Part shown: positions 43,101-58,100 of the stretch, piece by piece
Numbering within the stretch: the stretch's first letter is position 1
Layout of the letters: every line of letters starts with the position of its first letter
From: Longimicrobiales bacterium
GTDB lineage: Bacteria > Gemmatimonadota > Gemmatimonadetes > Longimicrobiales > Gaopeijiaceae
NCBI GenBank assembly: GCA_958295645.1
Contig: OY282361.1
Location: forward strand, 2,136,501-2,200,500
DNA: 64,000 nucleotides
Reading direction: 5' to 3'
Made by a program: the position numbers and the translations under genes
Notes under the pieces: generated by a model
What the model saw: only the letters and a program-made list of their open reading frames with translations
The model's database searches: none
What the model was told of the DNA's origin: nothing

Positions 43101-46100
43101 GTTCGTACCCAGCCCCAGGCTCGCCGTCGTCGTCCCGTCGCGCGCGTCGTTGATCGTCCCGCTGTTCAGCGTCAGCGCGGTAGCCCCAACGCTGATCCCG
43201 TCGCTGTCGCTGTCCGCCGCCACCACGGCGTAGCGGAACGTCAGGCTGTCCGTACCCGTGCCCGAGACGTAGTTCGCCTGGCGCGTCTCAGTGCCGATCC
43301 CCAGCGCCAGCTGCGGCGTGCTGCTCACGGTTACGGACCGCGTGAAGATCACCGCCACCTCGATCGCCTCGCCCGTCCCGTACGTGCTGCCGCTGGCAGG
43401 ACTACTGGAGATCGACACGCCAGTCACCGACGGGGCCGTGAACGAGGCGCCCGCCACCTTGTGATTCCGGCTGTTGACGATCGCGGCCGCGCCCAGCCTC
43501 AGCAAAGCATCGGTGGCCCCGCCCGCCACATCGATCGACCCGCTGTTCAGCGACAGCGCGTCCGCCCCGATGCTGAGCCCGTCCGTGTCCGCGTCCGCCT
43601 GCACCACCGTGTACCGGAACACAAGCGACGCCGTGCCCGTCCCCGAGACGTAGGACGCCTGCCGCGTCACCGTGCCGATTCCCAGCGCCAGCTGCGGCGC
43701 GCCGCCCACGTCCACCGCTTTGTTGAACGTCACCGTGACTTCGATGGTCTCGCCACGCTCGAACGTGTCGCCCACGACCGGCGAGTTCAGCGCCACGCCC
43801 GTCACGCCCGGCGGCCCCAGGGCTCCGTTCACCTTGTGGCCCGTGGCGACTGCGATGGCGTGGGCGCCGAGGGCCAAGTTCACGTTGGTGCCCGCACCGG
43901 TCCGGATCGTGCCCCCGTTCAGAGACAGCGCACTCGGGCCGATGCCGAGCCCGTCGGTGTCCATGTCGACTGGTCCTACCACGTAGCTGAACGTCAGCGT
44001 CTTCGTGTCGGAGCCAGCCGAGTAGGCGGCCTGGGCCGCCGCTCCGCCGATCGCCAGAGCCAGCCGCGGCGTCCCTGTCACCGTCACGGGGACGGCGAAG
44101 GTCACCTGCGCCAAGATCGTTTCGCCCGCCTCGTAGGTGCTGCCGCTCCCTGGCGTGCTGGAGATCGCCAGCCCGGTCGCCCCCGGCATCGTGGTGGGCC
44201 CGTCCACCTTGTGGCCGCTCAAGTTGACGATGACGTGACTGCCCAGCCCCAGCGTCGCGTCAGTTCCCGATCCGCTTCGGATCGTGCCCCCGCTCAGCCC
44301 GAGCGCGTTGGCCCCGATGCCGATGCCGTCGGTGTCCCGGTCCGAGGCGAGCACGGCATAACTGAAGGTCAAGGTTCGGGTTCCGCTGCCGACGGCGTAG
44401 GCGGCGCGCGCGACTTCGGTTCCTATGCCCAACGCCAGCTCCGGCGTCCCTGTCACGATCACCGGAACCTGGAACTGCACCCCGACGGATATTGTCTCGC
44501 CCGCACCGTAGGTGTCGCCGCCGGCAGGCGAGCTCGTCACCGAGACCCCGGCCACCGATGGCGTCGTGGCCGTGCTGCCATCCACCTTGTGGCCCGTGGC
44601 GGCGGCGATGGCGTGGCTGCCCAAGCCGAGGGTCGCGTCCGCGCCGTGCGCGCTCCGGATACTGCCGCTGTTCAGCGACAGCGCGTTCGCAGTCACGTCG
44701 ATCCCGTCGGTGTCGGCGTCCGAGGACTGGATGGAGTAGCCGAACGTCAGAGTATTCGTGCCGCTCCCGCTCAGATGTCCGGCCTGCCTCGTGAAGCCGC
44801 CGATCGCAAGGGCCAGCTGCGGCGCGCCCGTCACGTCCACGGCGATGTCGAACCCGACTTTCACCTCGATCCGCTCGCCGGCCCGGTACGTGTCGCCCAC
44901 GACCGGAGCGCTCGCCACCGAGACTGCGTTCACCGACGGGGCCGTCGCAGTCGATCCGTCCACCCTGTGGCCGCTGGAGTTCGTGATCGCCGAGCTGCCC
45001 AGCCCCAGCGCCGCGTTGGTCCTGGCGCCGCTCCGGATTGTGCCGCCGTTCAATCCCAGAGCGCTCGCGTCGATGCTGATCCCGTCCGTATCGACGTCTG
45101 TCGCGGACACCTCGTACTGGAACGTCAAGTTCTTCGTGCCGCTTCCGCTGGAATAGGCCGCTTGCACGGTCCCGGCGCTCATCCCCAGCTCCAGCTGCGG
45201 CGTACCCGTCACCGTTACCGGAATCTGGAAGGTGATCCGCACCGGGATCGTCTCGCCCGCTCCGAAGGTTTGGCCGCTCGAGGGGTTGCCGATGCTAGCC
45301 CCGTTCACGGCAGGCACCGTCGCCGGGCCGTCCACCTTGTGGTTCGACGAGTTGGAGATCGCGTGGCTGTTCAGATAGAGCGCGAGAGCCGTGCCGCCGG
45401 CGTTTTCGATGCTTCCGCCGTTCAGGGTAAGCGCATTCGGCCCGATGCTGATGCCGTCGTTGTCCACATCCGTGGCCTTCACCGTATAGTCGAACGGCAC
45501 TGTGTATACGGTAGCGGACTGCGGCGCGAAGTTCGCCTGCACGGTAGAGGCGCCGATCGTCAGTGCCAGCTGCGGCGTCCCGGAAACCGCAAGCGCGGTA
45601 CCAAACCGAACCACCGCCTGGATCGTCTCCCCGGCCCCGTATGTGGTTCCGCTCGCGGGGCTGCTCGTGATCGTCACTCCGGTCACGTCCGACAACAGCG
45701 TCCCGTTTACCAAGTGGTTGCCGTCGTTGGAGATGGAATGGCTGCCCAGCCCCAGCGCCGCGTTCGTGCCCGTGCCGCTCCGGATCGTGCCGCCATTGAG
45801 CGACAACGCGTTGACGCTGACGCCGTTGCCGTCGCTGTCCACCGCCTGCACCTCGTAGCCGAACGTCAGCGTTCGTGTTTCGCTGCCGCTCGCATAGCTC
45901 GCCTGAACGTTCGAGGCCCCGATACCCAGCGTTAGCTGCGGCGCCCCTATCACCGTCACGGGGACCTGGAAGCCGACTTGCACGGAGATCGTCTCGCCGG
46001 CCCTGTAGTGCGTTCCGATGGGCGAACTGGTGATCGACACGGCGTCCACGACCGGAACGGTAGCGGCGCCGCTCACCTTGTGACCGGCATCGTTGGTAAT

Positions 46101-49100
46101 CGCGTGGCTGCCGAGCGACAGCGCCGCCGCCGTCCCCACGCCGGTCTGAATCGCGCCTCCGCCGAGCGACAGCGCATTCGCCCCGACGCTGACCCCGTTG
46201 TCGTCGGAGTCCGCGGCCGCAACCGTGTACGCGAACGTCAGGGCGTTCGTCCCGCTGCCGCTCGCGTAGGCCGCCTGCCGCACCTTGGAGCCGATGCCCA
46301 GCGCGAGCCGCGGCGTTCCCGCCACCGTCACGCCGACTTGGTAGCCGATGCGCACGGAGATCGTCTCGCCCGCCCCGTAGGTGTCGCCGCTGGCCGGGCT
46401 GCTCGTGATCGTCACCCCTGCAACCGTGGCCGCCGTGGCCGTGCGGCCGTCCACTTGGTGGTCGGACGCCGTGGCGATGGCGTGGCTGCCCAAGTCCAGC
46501 GCCGCGTTCGCGCCGAGGGCGCTCTGGATCGTTCCGCCGGCGAGCGACAAGGCGCTCGCAACCACGCCGACTCCGTCCGAGTCCCGGTCCGCAAACTGCA
46601 CGACGTACGAGAAGGCGAGCGTCTTCGTCCCGCTCCCGCCCGAGTACGCCGCCTGCCGGGTTCCGCCGCCGAGGGACAACGCCAGCCGAGGCGCGCCCGT
46701 CACGTTCACGGCGATATCGAACGCGACCTCCACGTCGATCTGCTCGCCAGCCCCGTACGTGTCGCCGCTGGCCGGCGAGCTGGTCAGGCTCGCGCCGGTC
46801 ACCGACGGGGCCGTCGCCAGGCTCCCGTTCACTCGGTGGCCGTCAGAGTCGGCGGCGGCGTGGCTGCCCAACGCCAACGACGCGTTGGTTCCCGCTCCGC
46901 TCTGGATCGTGCCGCTGTTCAGCGACAGCGCGCTCGCCCCGACTGTGATCCCGTTCGGGTCCGAGTCCGCCGCCTGCACCAAGTAGTGGAACGTCAGGGT
47001 GTTGGTCCCGCTGCCGCTGGCGTACGCCGCCTGCTTGGTCGAACTTCCGATCCCCAGCGTTACGTATGGCGCACCCGTCACCGTCACGGGAATCTGGAAG
47101 CCGACCCGCACTTCGATCGTTTCGCCCGCCCCGTAGCTGTTCCCGCTCGCCGGACCGGCGGCGAAGTTCAGCGCGTTCACCGTGGGTACCGTCGTCGTGC
47201 CGTTCACCTTGTGGTTCACGGCGTTCGTCAGCGCCAAGTCGCCGAGCCCGATGGCGAAGTTGCCAAGGGAGCTGCCGTATATGCGCCCCCCGTTCAGCGT
47301 CAGGGCGTTGGGCCCGATGCTGATGCCGTCGGCATCCAGATCGGCGGCCTGCACCCTGTACCTGAAGTACAGGCTAGAGACCGAGACGCGGTCGAAGTCG
47401 GCCTGCCTGGTGGCGTTGCCGATTGTCAGCTCAAGTTGCGGCGTCCCGTCCACCGTCGGGAAACCGCCGAACGTGACCAGCGCTTCGATCACCTCGCCGG
47501 CTGCGTAGGTGGTTCCGCTGGCCGGGGCGCTGTTCACGCGGAGGACTCTGGGGCTGCCGACGGCTCCGGTTCCTAGTACGGATTGGCCGTTTGCGTCGTT
47601 GATGGCGTGGCTGCCCAATGTCAGCGCCGCGGTGGTCCCGCTCCGGCTTTGAATCGTTCCGCTGTTCAGCGACAGGGCGGTAGCGGTGATGCTGATGCCG
47701 TTCCCGTCCACGTCTGTCCCTTGCACGGCGTAGTCGAATGTCAGGGTCTTCGTCCCGCTGCCGCCGACGTAGGCCGCCTGTCGGACCGTGCTCCCGATCG
47801 TCAGCCCTAGCTGCGGCGCGCCCGTCACCGTCACCGCCAAGCTGAAGCCCACCTGCACCGAGATGTTTTCTCTCTCCCCGTAGGCAGCATGGACCGGAGA
47901 GGTGGTAATCGAAACCGAGTTCACCACCGGAACCGTCGTCGTTCCGTCCACCTTGTGGCTGCCGGAGTTGGTGATGGCGTGGGTCCCGAGACCCGTGCTC
48001 GCGTCCGCGCCCAAGCTGCTCTGAATCGCGCCGCCGTTCAGGGACAACGCAGCCGCGCCGATGCTGATGCCGTCCGTGTCCTCGTCGGTGGCCAGCGGCG
48101 CGTAGCTGAACGTCAAGATCCGCGTCCCGCTCCCGTCGGCGTAGGCCGCGTTCGCCGTGCCGGAACCGATTCCCAGCGCCAACTGCGGCGTTCCGGTCAC
48201 CGTCACCGGCAAGCTGAAGCCCACCTGCACCGAGATCGTCTCGCCCCCCGCGTACGTGCTCGCGCTGGCGGGAGAGCTGGATATAGTCACACTGGTCACG
48301 GACGGCACGGGCACCACGCTGCCGTCCACCTTGACGACTTGGCTCAGTCGGTTATTAAGGGCTTGGGCGACGAGCGGCAGCAAGGCATTCGTCCCTCCCG
48401 CGGTCCGAATGGTTCCGCCGGCCAGCGTCAGCGCGCCCGAACCCACGCTCACCCCGTCCGCGTCCCTGTCGCCGGGCCGAACCGCGTACTCGAACCGCAG
48501 GGTCCGGGCGCTGACGAGGCGCACGTAATCCGCCTGTTCGGTTGCGCTTCCGATCGTCAGCGCCAGCTGCGGCGTGCCCGTAACCACCACGGGCAAGCTG
48601 AAGACAATCTGCACGGCGATCGTCTCGCCGGCTCCGTAGGTGTCGCCGCTGGCCGGCGAGCTGACGACCAAGATCGAAGTGAACGTCGGTGCGGTAGCCA
48701 CCCCGTTCACCTTGTGCGCCGCGTCGTTCCCGAAGGCGTGGCTGCCCAGCGCCAGCGCCGCGTTGGTCGCGACGCCGCTGCGGATCGTTCCACCGTCCGC
48801 CGTCAGCGCGCCCCCGCCGACGCTGATTCCGTCGTTGTCCAAGTCCGTTGCCCCCACGCGGTACTGGAACGTCAGGGTCTTGCTCCCGCTCCCGCCGACA
48901 TACGCCGCCTGCGCCGTCTCGCCTCCAATTCCAAGCGCCAGTTGGGGCGTTCCCGACACCTGGACCACCACTGTGAACCCGACCTGCAGCTCGATCACCT
49001 CGTTGGCTCCGTAGGCGTCCCTCCTGGCCGGCGAGCTGGAGATGGAGACCGCGCTCACCGCCGGCACGGTCGCCGTCGAGCCGTCCACGTTGTGGTTCGG

Positions 49101-52100
49101 CGCGGCGGCGAAGGCGTGGCTGCCCAGATTGCGGTTCGCTATCGCGCTGCTCGCCGTAGAAACCAGCACGCCGCCGGTCAACGCGCCCGCGGCCACGCCT
49201 ATGCCGTTGGCGTCCGTGTCGGCGGCCTGCACCACGTAACCGAATCTGAGCGTCTTGCTTGCGATCTCGCCGCTCAGGAGGGACGCCTGCCGGGTCGCCG
49301 CGCCGATGGTCAACGCCAGCTGCACGTTGCCGCTAACGGACACCTCGATGTTGAGACCGACGTCGATCTCGATCCGCTCGCCGGCCCCGTAGGTGTTGCC
49401 GCTGGCCGGAGAGCTGGTGACCGTCACCGCGTTCACGGTGGGCGGCGTGGCCGTGCTCCCGTCCACCTTGTGATCACCGTCGTCGGAGATTGCGTGGTGG
49501 CCCAAATCCAGGACGGCCGCCCTGCCGGTTGCAGCGCTACGGATGGCGCCGCCGTTGAGAGCCAGCGCGTCCGCCCCGACTGCAATGCCGTCCGTATCCG
49601 CGTCGGCGCCCGCCACCGCGTACTCGAACGTCAGCGACGCGGTCCCGCTCCCGGAGGCGTAGGACGCTTGGCGCGTCTGCGACCCGATCGTCAGCGCCAG
49701 CTGCGGGGCGCCGGTTACACTCACCGACACCGAGAACCCCACCTGCACCGAGATCGTCTCTCCGGCGCCGTAGGTGTCGCCGCTGGCCGGCGCGCTGGAG
49801 ATGGAGGCCGAGTACACGGTGGCGGTGGCCACGCTGCCGTCCACCTTGTGATCCCCGTCGTTGGTGATCGCGTTCGTGCCCAGCCCCAGGCTCGCCGCCA
49901 CCGACGCGTCCCGAGCGTCGGCGATGGCGCCGCTGCTCAACCGGAGCGCGGCAGCCCCGACGCTGATCCCGTCCGTGTCGCTGTCGGCCGCCTGCACCGC
50001 GTACCGGAACGTCAGGCTGTCCGTCCCCGAGCCCGAGGCATAGTTCGCTTGGCGCGTCTGCGCGCCGATTCCCAACTCCAGCAGCGGCGTGACGAGCCCG
50101 ATCCTCACAGGCCGCGTGAACGTCACCGCCACCTCGATCCGCTCGCTCCTCCCGTACGTGCTGCCGCTCGCCGGGCTGCTAGCTATCGCCGCGCCGTTCG
50201 CCGCCGCCGCCGTGAACGTCCCGCCCGCCACCTTGTGGCTCTCGCTGTTCTGGATCGCGTTCAGCCCCAGCCCCAGGTTCGCGTCCGTCATGCCGCCGGC
50301 GACCTTGATCGTCCCGCTGTTCAGCGACAGCGCGTTCGCCGCGATGCTGATCCCGTCGTTGTCGGCGTCCGCCTGCACCACCGTGTAACGGAACACCAGC
50401 GAAGCGCTGCCTGTGCCGGAGACGTAGGAAGCCTGCCGCGTCGCCGTGCCGATCCCCAGCGCCAGCTGCGGCGTGCCGCCCACATCCACCGCCTTGTTGA
50501 ACGTGACCGTCACCTCTATGGTATCGTCCAAGTCGAACGTGTCGCCCACGACCGGCGAGCCGATGGCCACGCCCGCCACCCCCGGCGGCCCCTGGCTGCC
50601 GTCCACCATGTGATCGCCGTCGTCGGTGATCGCGTAGGAGACCGCGTTCGTCCCCAGCGCAAGGCTCGCCGTCGTCGTCCCGTCACGAGCGTCGTTGATC
50701 GACCCGCCGTTCAGCCCCAGCGCGGTCGCCCCGACGCTGATCCCGTCGTTGTCGCTGTCGGCCGCCTGCACCGCGTACTCGAACGTCAGGCTGTCCGTCC
50801 CCGTGCCCGAGGCATAGTCCGCCTGCCGCGTCTCCGTGCCGATCCCCAGCGCCAGCTGAGGCGTGCCGCTCACGGTCACCGGCCGCGTGAACGTCACCGC
50901 CACCTCGATCCGCTCGCCCAGACCGTACGTGCTGCCGCTCGCCGGACTGCTAGCTATCGCCGCGCCGCTCACCGCCGGAGCCGTGAGCGTCCCGCCGGCC
51001 ACCTTGTGGCTCCCGCTGTTCTCGATAGCGTTCGTGCCCAGACCAAGGGTCGCGTCCGTCGTGCCGCCCGCCACATCGATCGTCCCGCTGTTCAGCGACA
51101 GCGCGTTCGCCCCGATGCTGATCCCGTCGTTGTCCACGTCCGCCTGCACCACCGCGTACCGGAACGCCAGCGACGCCGTCCCCGTCCCCGAGGCGTAGTC
51201 CGCCTGCCGCGTCTGCAACCCGATTCCAAGCGCCAGCTGCGGTGTGCCGCCCACATCCACCGCCTTGTTGAACGTCACCGCGACTTCGATGGTCTCGCCC
51301 CGCTCGAACGTGCTGCCCACGACCGGCGAGCCGATGGCCACGCCCGTCACCACAGGAGGCCCCTGGTTGCCATCCACCTTGTGATCCCCGTCGTCGGTGA
51401 TCGCGTTCGTGCCCAGCCCAAGGCTCGCCGTCACCGCCGCGTCCCGAGCATCGTTGATCGCCCCGCTGTTCAGCCCCAGAGCGCCGGCCGCGATGCTGAT
51501 CCCGTCGGTGTCGCTGTCGGATGCCTGCACCGCGTAATGGAACGTCAGGCTGTCCGTACCCGTGCCCGAGGCGTAGTTCGCCTGCCGGGTCGCCGAACCG
51601 ATCCCCAGCGCCAGCTGCGGCGTGCCGCTCACGGTCACCGGCCGCGTGAACGTCACCGCCACCTCGATCCGCTCGCTTGGACCGTATGTGTCGTCGCCCG
51701 CCGGACTGCTCGCTATCGCCGCGCCGTTTACCGCCGCCGCCGTCAACGTCGCGCCCGCCACCTTGTGGCTCCCGCTGTTCGCGATCGCGTTCGTCCCTAG
51801 ACCCAGCAGCGCGTCCGCCGTACCGGGCCAGCGCCTGATCGTCCCGCCGTTCAGCGACAGCGCGTCCGCCGCGATGCTGATCCCGTCGTTGTCCGCGTCC
51901 GCCTGCACCACCGTGTAACGGAACCCGAGCGACGCCGTCCGGTTGCCCGAGAGGTAGGCAGCCTGCCGCGTCGCCGAGCCGATCCCCAGCGCCAGCCGCG
52001 GCGAGCCGCCCACATCCACCGCCTCGTCGAACGTGACCGTGACTTCGATGGTCTCGCCCCGCTCGTAGATGTCGCCCACGACCGGCGAGTTCAGCGCCAC

Positions 52101-55100
52101 GCCCGTCACCCCCGGCGGCCCCTCGCCGCCGTCCACCCCGTAGCCCGCCAAGTTCGAGAACGCGTCCGCGCCCAGCCCCAGATTCGCCGAAATCGTCGGG
52201 TCTCCAGCGTCGTTGATCTCGCCACCGTTCAACACGAGCGCATCGGCCGCGATACTGATCCCGTCGCTGTCGCGGTCGGATGCTACCACCGTGTAACGGA
52301 ACCCGAGCGACGCCGTCCCCGAACCCGAGACGTAGGACGCCTGCCGCGTCGCCGCCCCGATTCCCAGCGCCAGCTGCGGCGTGCCGCTCACGGTCACCGG
52401 CCGCGTGAACCCCACACTGACCCTGATTCGGTCGCCCAGACCGTACGCGCCGTCGCTAGGTCTGTCAGCTACATGCACCCCGTACACAGAGGGCGCCGCC
52501 GCCCTCTCCCGGCTGCCGTCCACCCTGTGGCCCGGCGAACTCCGGATCGCGTTCGTCCCCAGCCCAAGGCTCACAGCCACCGCCGCGTCTCGAGCATCGT
52601 TGATCTGCCCGCCGTTCAACCCCAGCGCGTTAGCCCCGACGCCGATCCCGTTGTTGTCGCTGTCGGCCGACTGCACCGTGTACCGGAACGTCAGGCTGTC
52701 CGTCCCCGTCCCCGAGGCGTAGCTCGCTTGGCGAGTCCCCTCGCCGACTCTCAGCTCCAGCTGCGGCGTGCCGGTCACGGTCACGGGCCGCGTGAACGTC
52801 ACCGCCACCTCGATCCGCTCGCCCAGCCAGTACCTGCGGTCGCTCCCCGGGTTGCTCGCTATCGCCGCGCCGCTCACCACCGCCGCCGTGAACGTCCCCC
52901 CCGCCACCTTGTGGCCCGTGCTGTTGCTGATCACGTGGGTCCCCAGCCCCAGGTTCGCGTCCGTCGTGCCGCCAGCCACATCGATCGTCCCGCTGTTCAG
53001 CCCCAGCGCGCCGGCCGCGATGCTGATCCCGTCGCTGTCCACGTCCGCCTGCACCACCGCGTACCCGAACACCAGCGACGCCGTCCCCGTGCCCGAGACG
53101 TAGGAAGCCTGCCGCGTCTGCAGCCCGATCCCCAGCCCCAGCTGCGGCGTGCCGCCCACGTCCACCGCCTTGTCGAACGTCACCGTGACCTCGATGGTCT
53201 CGCCACGCTCGAACGTGCTGCCCACCGCCGGCGAGCCGATGGACACGCCCGCCACCCCAGGCGGCCCCTGGCTGCCGTTCACCTTGTGATCGCCGTCGTC
53301 GGCGATCGCGTTCGTCCCCAATCCCAGGCTCGCCGTCGTCGTCCCGTCACGAGCGTCGTTGATCGACCCGCCGTTCAGCGCCAGAGCGTTCCCCCCGACG
53401 CTGATCCCGTCGTTGTCGCTGTCCGCCGCCACCACGGCGTAGCGGAACGTCAAGCTGTCCGTGCCCGTGCCCGAGACATAGTTCGCTTGGCGAATCTCCG
53501 TGCCGATTCCCAGCGCCAGCCGAGGCGTGCCGCTCACCGTCACGGGCCGCGTGAACGTCACCGCCACATCGACCGGCTCGCTTGGACCGTATGTGTCGCC
53601 GCCCGCCGGACTGCTCGCTATCGCCGCGCCGCTCACCGCCGGAGCCGTGAGCGTCCCGCCGGCCACCTTGTGGCTCTCGCTGTTCTCGATCGCGTTCGTG
53701 CCCAGACCAAGCAGCGCGTCGGTGGTTCCGCCCGCCACATCGATCGACCCGCTGTTCAGCGACAGCGCGTTCGCCCCGATGCTGATCCCGTCGCTGTCCA
53801 CGTCCGCCTGCACCACCGCGTACCCGAACACCAGCGACGCCGTCCCCGTCCCCGAGGCGTAGTCGGCCTGCCGCGTCGCCGAGCCGATTCCAAGCGCCAG
53901 CTGCGGCGTGCCGCCCACGTCCACCGCCTTGTTGAACGTCACCGTGACTTCGATGGTCTCGCCCCGCTCGAACGTGTCGCCCGCCGCCGGCGAGCCGATG
54001 GACACGCCCGTCACCCCAGGAGGCCCCTGGCTGCCGTCCACCTTGTGATCGCCGTCGTCGGTGATCGCGTTCGTCCCCAATCCCAGGCTCGCCGCGCCCG
54101 CCCGCGCGTCGTTGATCGCCCCGATGTTCAGCGTCAGCGCGTTCGCCCCGACGCTGATCCCGTCGCTGTCGCTGTCGGATGCCTGCACCGTGTAACGGAA
54201 CGTCAGGCTGTCCGTCCCCGTGCCCGCGGCGTAGTTCGCCTGCCGCGTCTCCGTGCCGATCCCCAGCGCCAGCTGACGCGTGCCGCTCACGGTCACCGGC
54301 CGCGTGAACGTCACCGCCACCTCGATCCGCTCGCCCAGCCCGTACGTGCTGCCGCTCGCCGGACTGCTAGCTATCGCCACGCCGCTCGCCGCCGCCAACG
54401 TGAACGTCCCGCCCGCCACCTTGTGGCTCCCGCTGTTCTCGATCGCGTTCGTCCCTAGACCCAGCAGCGCGTCCGCCGTACCGGGCCAGCGCCTGATCGT
54501 CCCGCTGTTCAGCGACAGCGCGTTCGCCGCGATGCTGATCCCGTCGTTGTCCTCGTCCGCCTGCACCACCGTGTACCGGAACACCAGCGACGCCGTCCGG
54601 TTGCCCGAGAGGTAGGCAGCCTGCCGCGTCGCCGAGCCGATCCCCAGCGCCAGCCGCGGCGAGCCGCCCACATCCACCGCCTCGTCGAACGTGACAGTGA
54701 CTTCGATGGTCTCGCCCCGCTCGTAGATGTCGCCCACGACCGGCGAGTTCAGCGCCACGCCCGTCACCCCCGGCGGCCCCTCGCCGCCGTCCACCCCGTA
54801 GCCCGCCAAGTTCGAGAACGCGTCCGCGCCCAGCCCCAGATTCGCCGAAATCGTCGGGTCTCCAGCGTCGTTGATCTCGCCGTCGTTCAACACGAGCGCA
54901 TCGGCCGCGATACTGATCCCGTCGCTGTCGCGGTCGGATGCTACCACCGTGTAACGGAACCCGAGCGACGCCGTCCCCGAACCCGAGACGTAGTCCGCCT
55001 GCCGCGTCGCCGCCCCGATTCCCAGCGCCAGCTGCGGCGTGCCGCTCACGGTCACCGGCCGCGTGAACCCCACACTGACCCTGATTCGGTCGTCCCGCCC

Positions 55101-58100
55101 GTACGTGCCGTCGCTAGGTCTGTCAGCTACATGCACCCCGTACACAGAGGGCGCCGCCGCCCTCTCCCGGCTGCCGTCCACCCTGTGGCCCGGCGAACTC
55201 CGGATCGCGTTCGTCCCCAGCCCAAGGCTCACCGCCACCGCCGCGTCTCGAGCATCGTTGATCCGCCCGCCGTTCAACCCCAGCGCGTTAGCCCCGACGC
55301 CGATCCCGTTGTTGTCGTTGTCGGCCGACTGCACCGTGTACCGGAACGTCAGGCTGTCCGTCCCCGTCCCCGAGGCGTAGCTCGCTTGGCGAGTCTCCTC
55401 GCCGACTCTCAGCTCCAGCAGCGGCGTGCCGGTCACGGTCACCGGCCGCGTGAACGTCACCGCCACCTCGATCCGCTCGCCCAGCCAGTACCTGCGGTCG
55501 CTCCCCGGGTTGCTCGCTATCGCCGCGCCGCTCACCACCGCCGCCGTGAACGTCCCCCCCGCCACCTTGTGGCCCGTGCTGTTGCTGATCACGTGGGTCC
55601 CCAGCCCCAGGTTCGCGTCCGTCGTGCCGCCAGCCACATCGATCGTCCCGCTGTTCAGCCCCAGCGCGCCGGCCGCGATGCTGATCCCGTCGCTGTCCAC
55701 GTCCGCCTGCACCACCGCGTACCCGAACACCAGCGACGCCGTCCCCGTCCCCGAGGCGTAGGAAGCCTGCCGCGTCTGCAGCCCGATCCCCAGCCCCAGC
55801 TGCGGCGTGCCGCCCACGTCCACCGCCTTGTCGAACGTCACCGTGACCTCGATGGTCTCGCCACGCTCGAACGTGCTGCCCACCGCCGGCGAGCCGATGG
55901 ACACGCCCGCCACCCCAGGCGGCCCCTGGCTGCCGTTCACCTTGTGATCGCCGTCGTCGGCGATCGCGTTCGTCCCCAATCCCAGGCTCGCCGTCGTCGT
56001 CCCGTCACGAGCGTCGTTGATCGACCCGCTGTTCAGCGTCAGCGCGTTCCCCCCGACGCTGATCCCGTCGTTGTCGCTGTCCGCCGCCACCACGGCGTAG
56101 CGGAACGTCAAGCTGGCCGTACCCGTGCCCGAGACATAGTTCGCTTGGCGAATCTCCGTGCCGATTCCCAGCGCCAGCCGAGGCGTGCCGCTCACCGTCA
56201 CGGGCCGCGTGAACGTCACCGCCACATCGATCCGCTCGCTTGGACCGTATGTGTCGCCGCCCGCCGGACTGCTCGCTATCGCCGCGCCGCTCACCGCCGG
56301 AGCCGTGAACGTCCCGCCGGCCACCTTGTGGCTCCCGCTGTTCTCGATCGCGTTCGTGCCCAGACCAAGCAGCGCGTCGGTGGTTCCGCCCGCCACATCG
56401 ATCGCCCCGCTGTTCAGCGACAGCGCGTTCGCCCCGATGCTGATCCCGTCGTTGTCCACATCTGCCTGCACCACCGCGTACCCGAACACCAGCGACGCCG
56501 TCCCCGTCCCCGAGGCGTAGTCGGCCTGTCGCGTCGCCGCGCCGATCCCCAGCTCCAGCTGCGGCGTGCCGCCCACGTCCACCGCCTTGTTGAACGTCAC
56601 CGTGACTTCGATGGTCTCGCCCCGCTCGAACGTGTCGCCCGCCGCCGGCGAGCCGATGGACACGCCCGTCACCCCAGGAGGCCCCTGGCCGCCGTGCACC
56701 ATATGGCTAGAGCTGTTCTCGATCGCGTTCGCGCCCAGACCCAGGCTCGCCGCCATCGTCCCGTCACGCGCATCGTTGATCGCGCCTCTGTTCAACCCCA
56801 GCGCGTTCGCCCCGACGCTGATCCCGTCGCTGTCGCTGTCGGATGCCTGCACCGTGTAACGGAACGTCAGGCTGTCCGTACCCGTGCCCGCGGCGTAGTC
56901 CGCCTGGCGCGTCTCCGTGCCGATCCCCAGCGCCAGCTGCGGCGTGCCGCTCACGGCCACGGGCCGCGTGAACGTCACCGCGACCTCGATCCGCTCGTCC
57001 TCCCCGTACGTGCCGACGTTCGCCGGAGTACTCGCTATCGCCGCGCCGCTCACCGCCGCCGCCGTGAACGTCCCGCCAGCCACTTTGTGGCCGGAGCTGT
57101 TCTCAATGGCGTTCGCGCCCAGGCGCAGCAGCGCATCGGTCGTCCCGCCCGCCACATCAATCCTGCCGCTGTTCAGCTCCAGCGCGTTCGCCGCGATGCT
57201 GATCCCGTCGTTGTCCGTGTCGCCCGAGGCGACCGTGTACCGGAACACAAGCGACGCCGTGCCCGTGCCCGAGGCGTAGGACGCCCGCCATATCGCCGTG
57301 CCGATCCTCAGCGCCAGCTGCGGCGTGCCGCCCACGTCCACCGCCCTGTTGAACGTCACGGTGACCTCGATCGTCTCGCCCCGCTCGAACGTGCTGCCCA
57401 CGACCGGCGGGCCGATCGCCACGCCCGTCACCCCCGGCGGCCCCTGGCTGCCGTCCACCATGTGGCCGGAGCTGTTGGCGATCGCGTTCGTGCCCAGCCC
57501 GAGGCTCGCTGCCGTCGTCCCGTCGCGCACGTCGTTGATCGCGCCGCTGTTCAGCCCCAGCGCGGTAGCCCCGACGCTGATCCCGTTGTTGTCGCTGTCG
57601 GACGCCTGCACCGTGTACTCGAACCCCAGCCAAAGCGTGCTCGTACCCCCGTAGTAGTCCGCTTGGCGCGTCTCCGTGCCGATCCCCAGCGACAGCTGCG
57701 GCGTGCCCGTCACCGTCACCGGGCGGTTGAACCCCACCTGCACATCGATCTGCTCGCCCAGCCCGTACGTGCTGCCGCTCTCCGGAGCGCTCGCTATCAC
57801 CACGTGCGTCACCACCGGCGCAGTCAACGTCCCGCCCGCCACCTTGTGGCTGGAGCTGTTATCGATCGCGTTCGCGCCCAGACCCAACAGCGCGTCGGTG
57901 GTCCCGCTCGCCACATCGATCCTACCGCTGTTCAGCCCCAGCGCGTTCGCCCCGATGCTGATCCCGTCGTTGTCAGCGTCCGTCTGCACCACCGCGTAGC
58001 GGAACACCAGCGACGCCGTCCCCGTCCCCGAGGCGTAGGAAGCCTGCCGAGTCGCCGCGCCGATCCCCAGCCCCAGCTGAGGCGTGCCGCCCACATCCAC

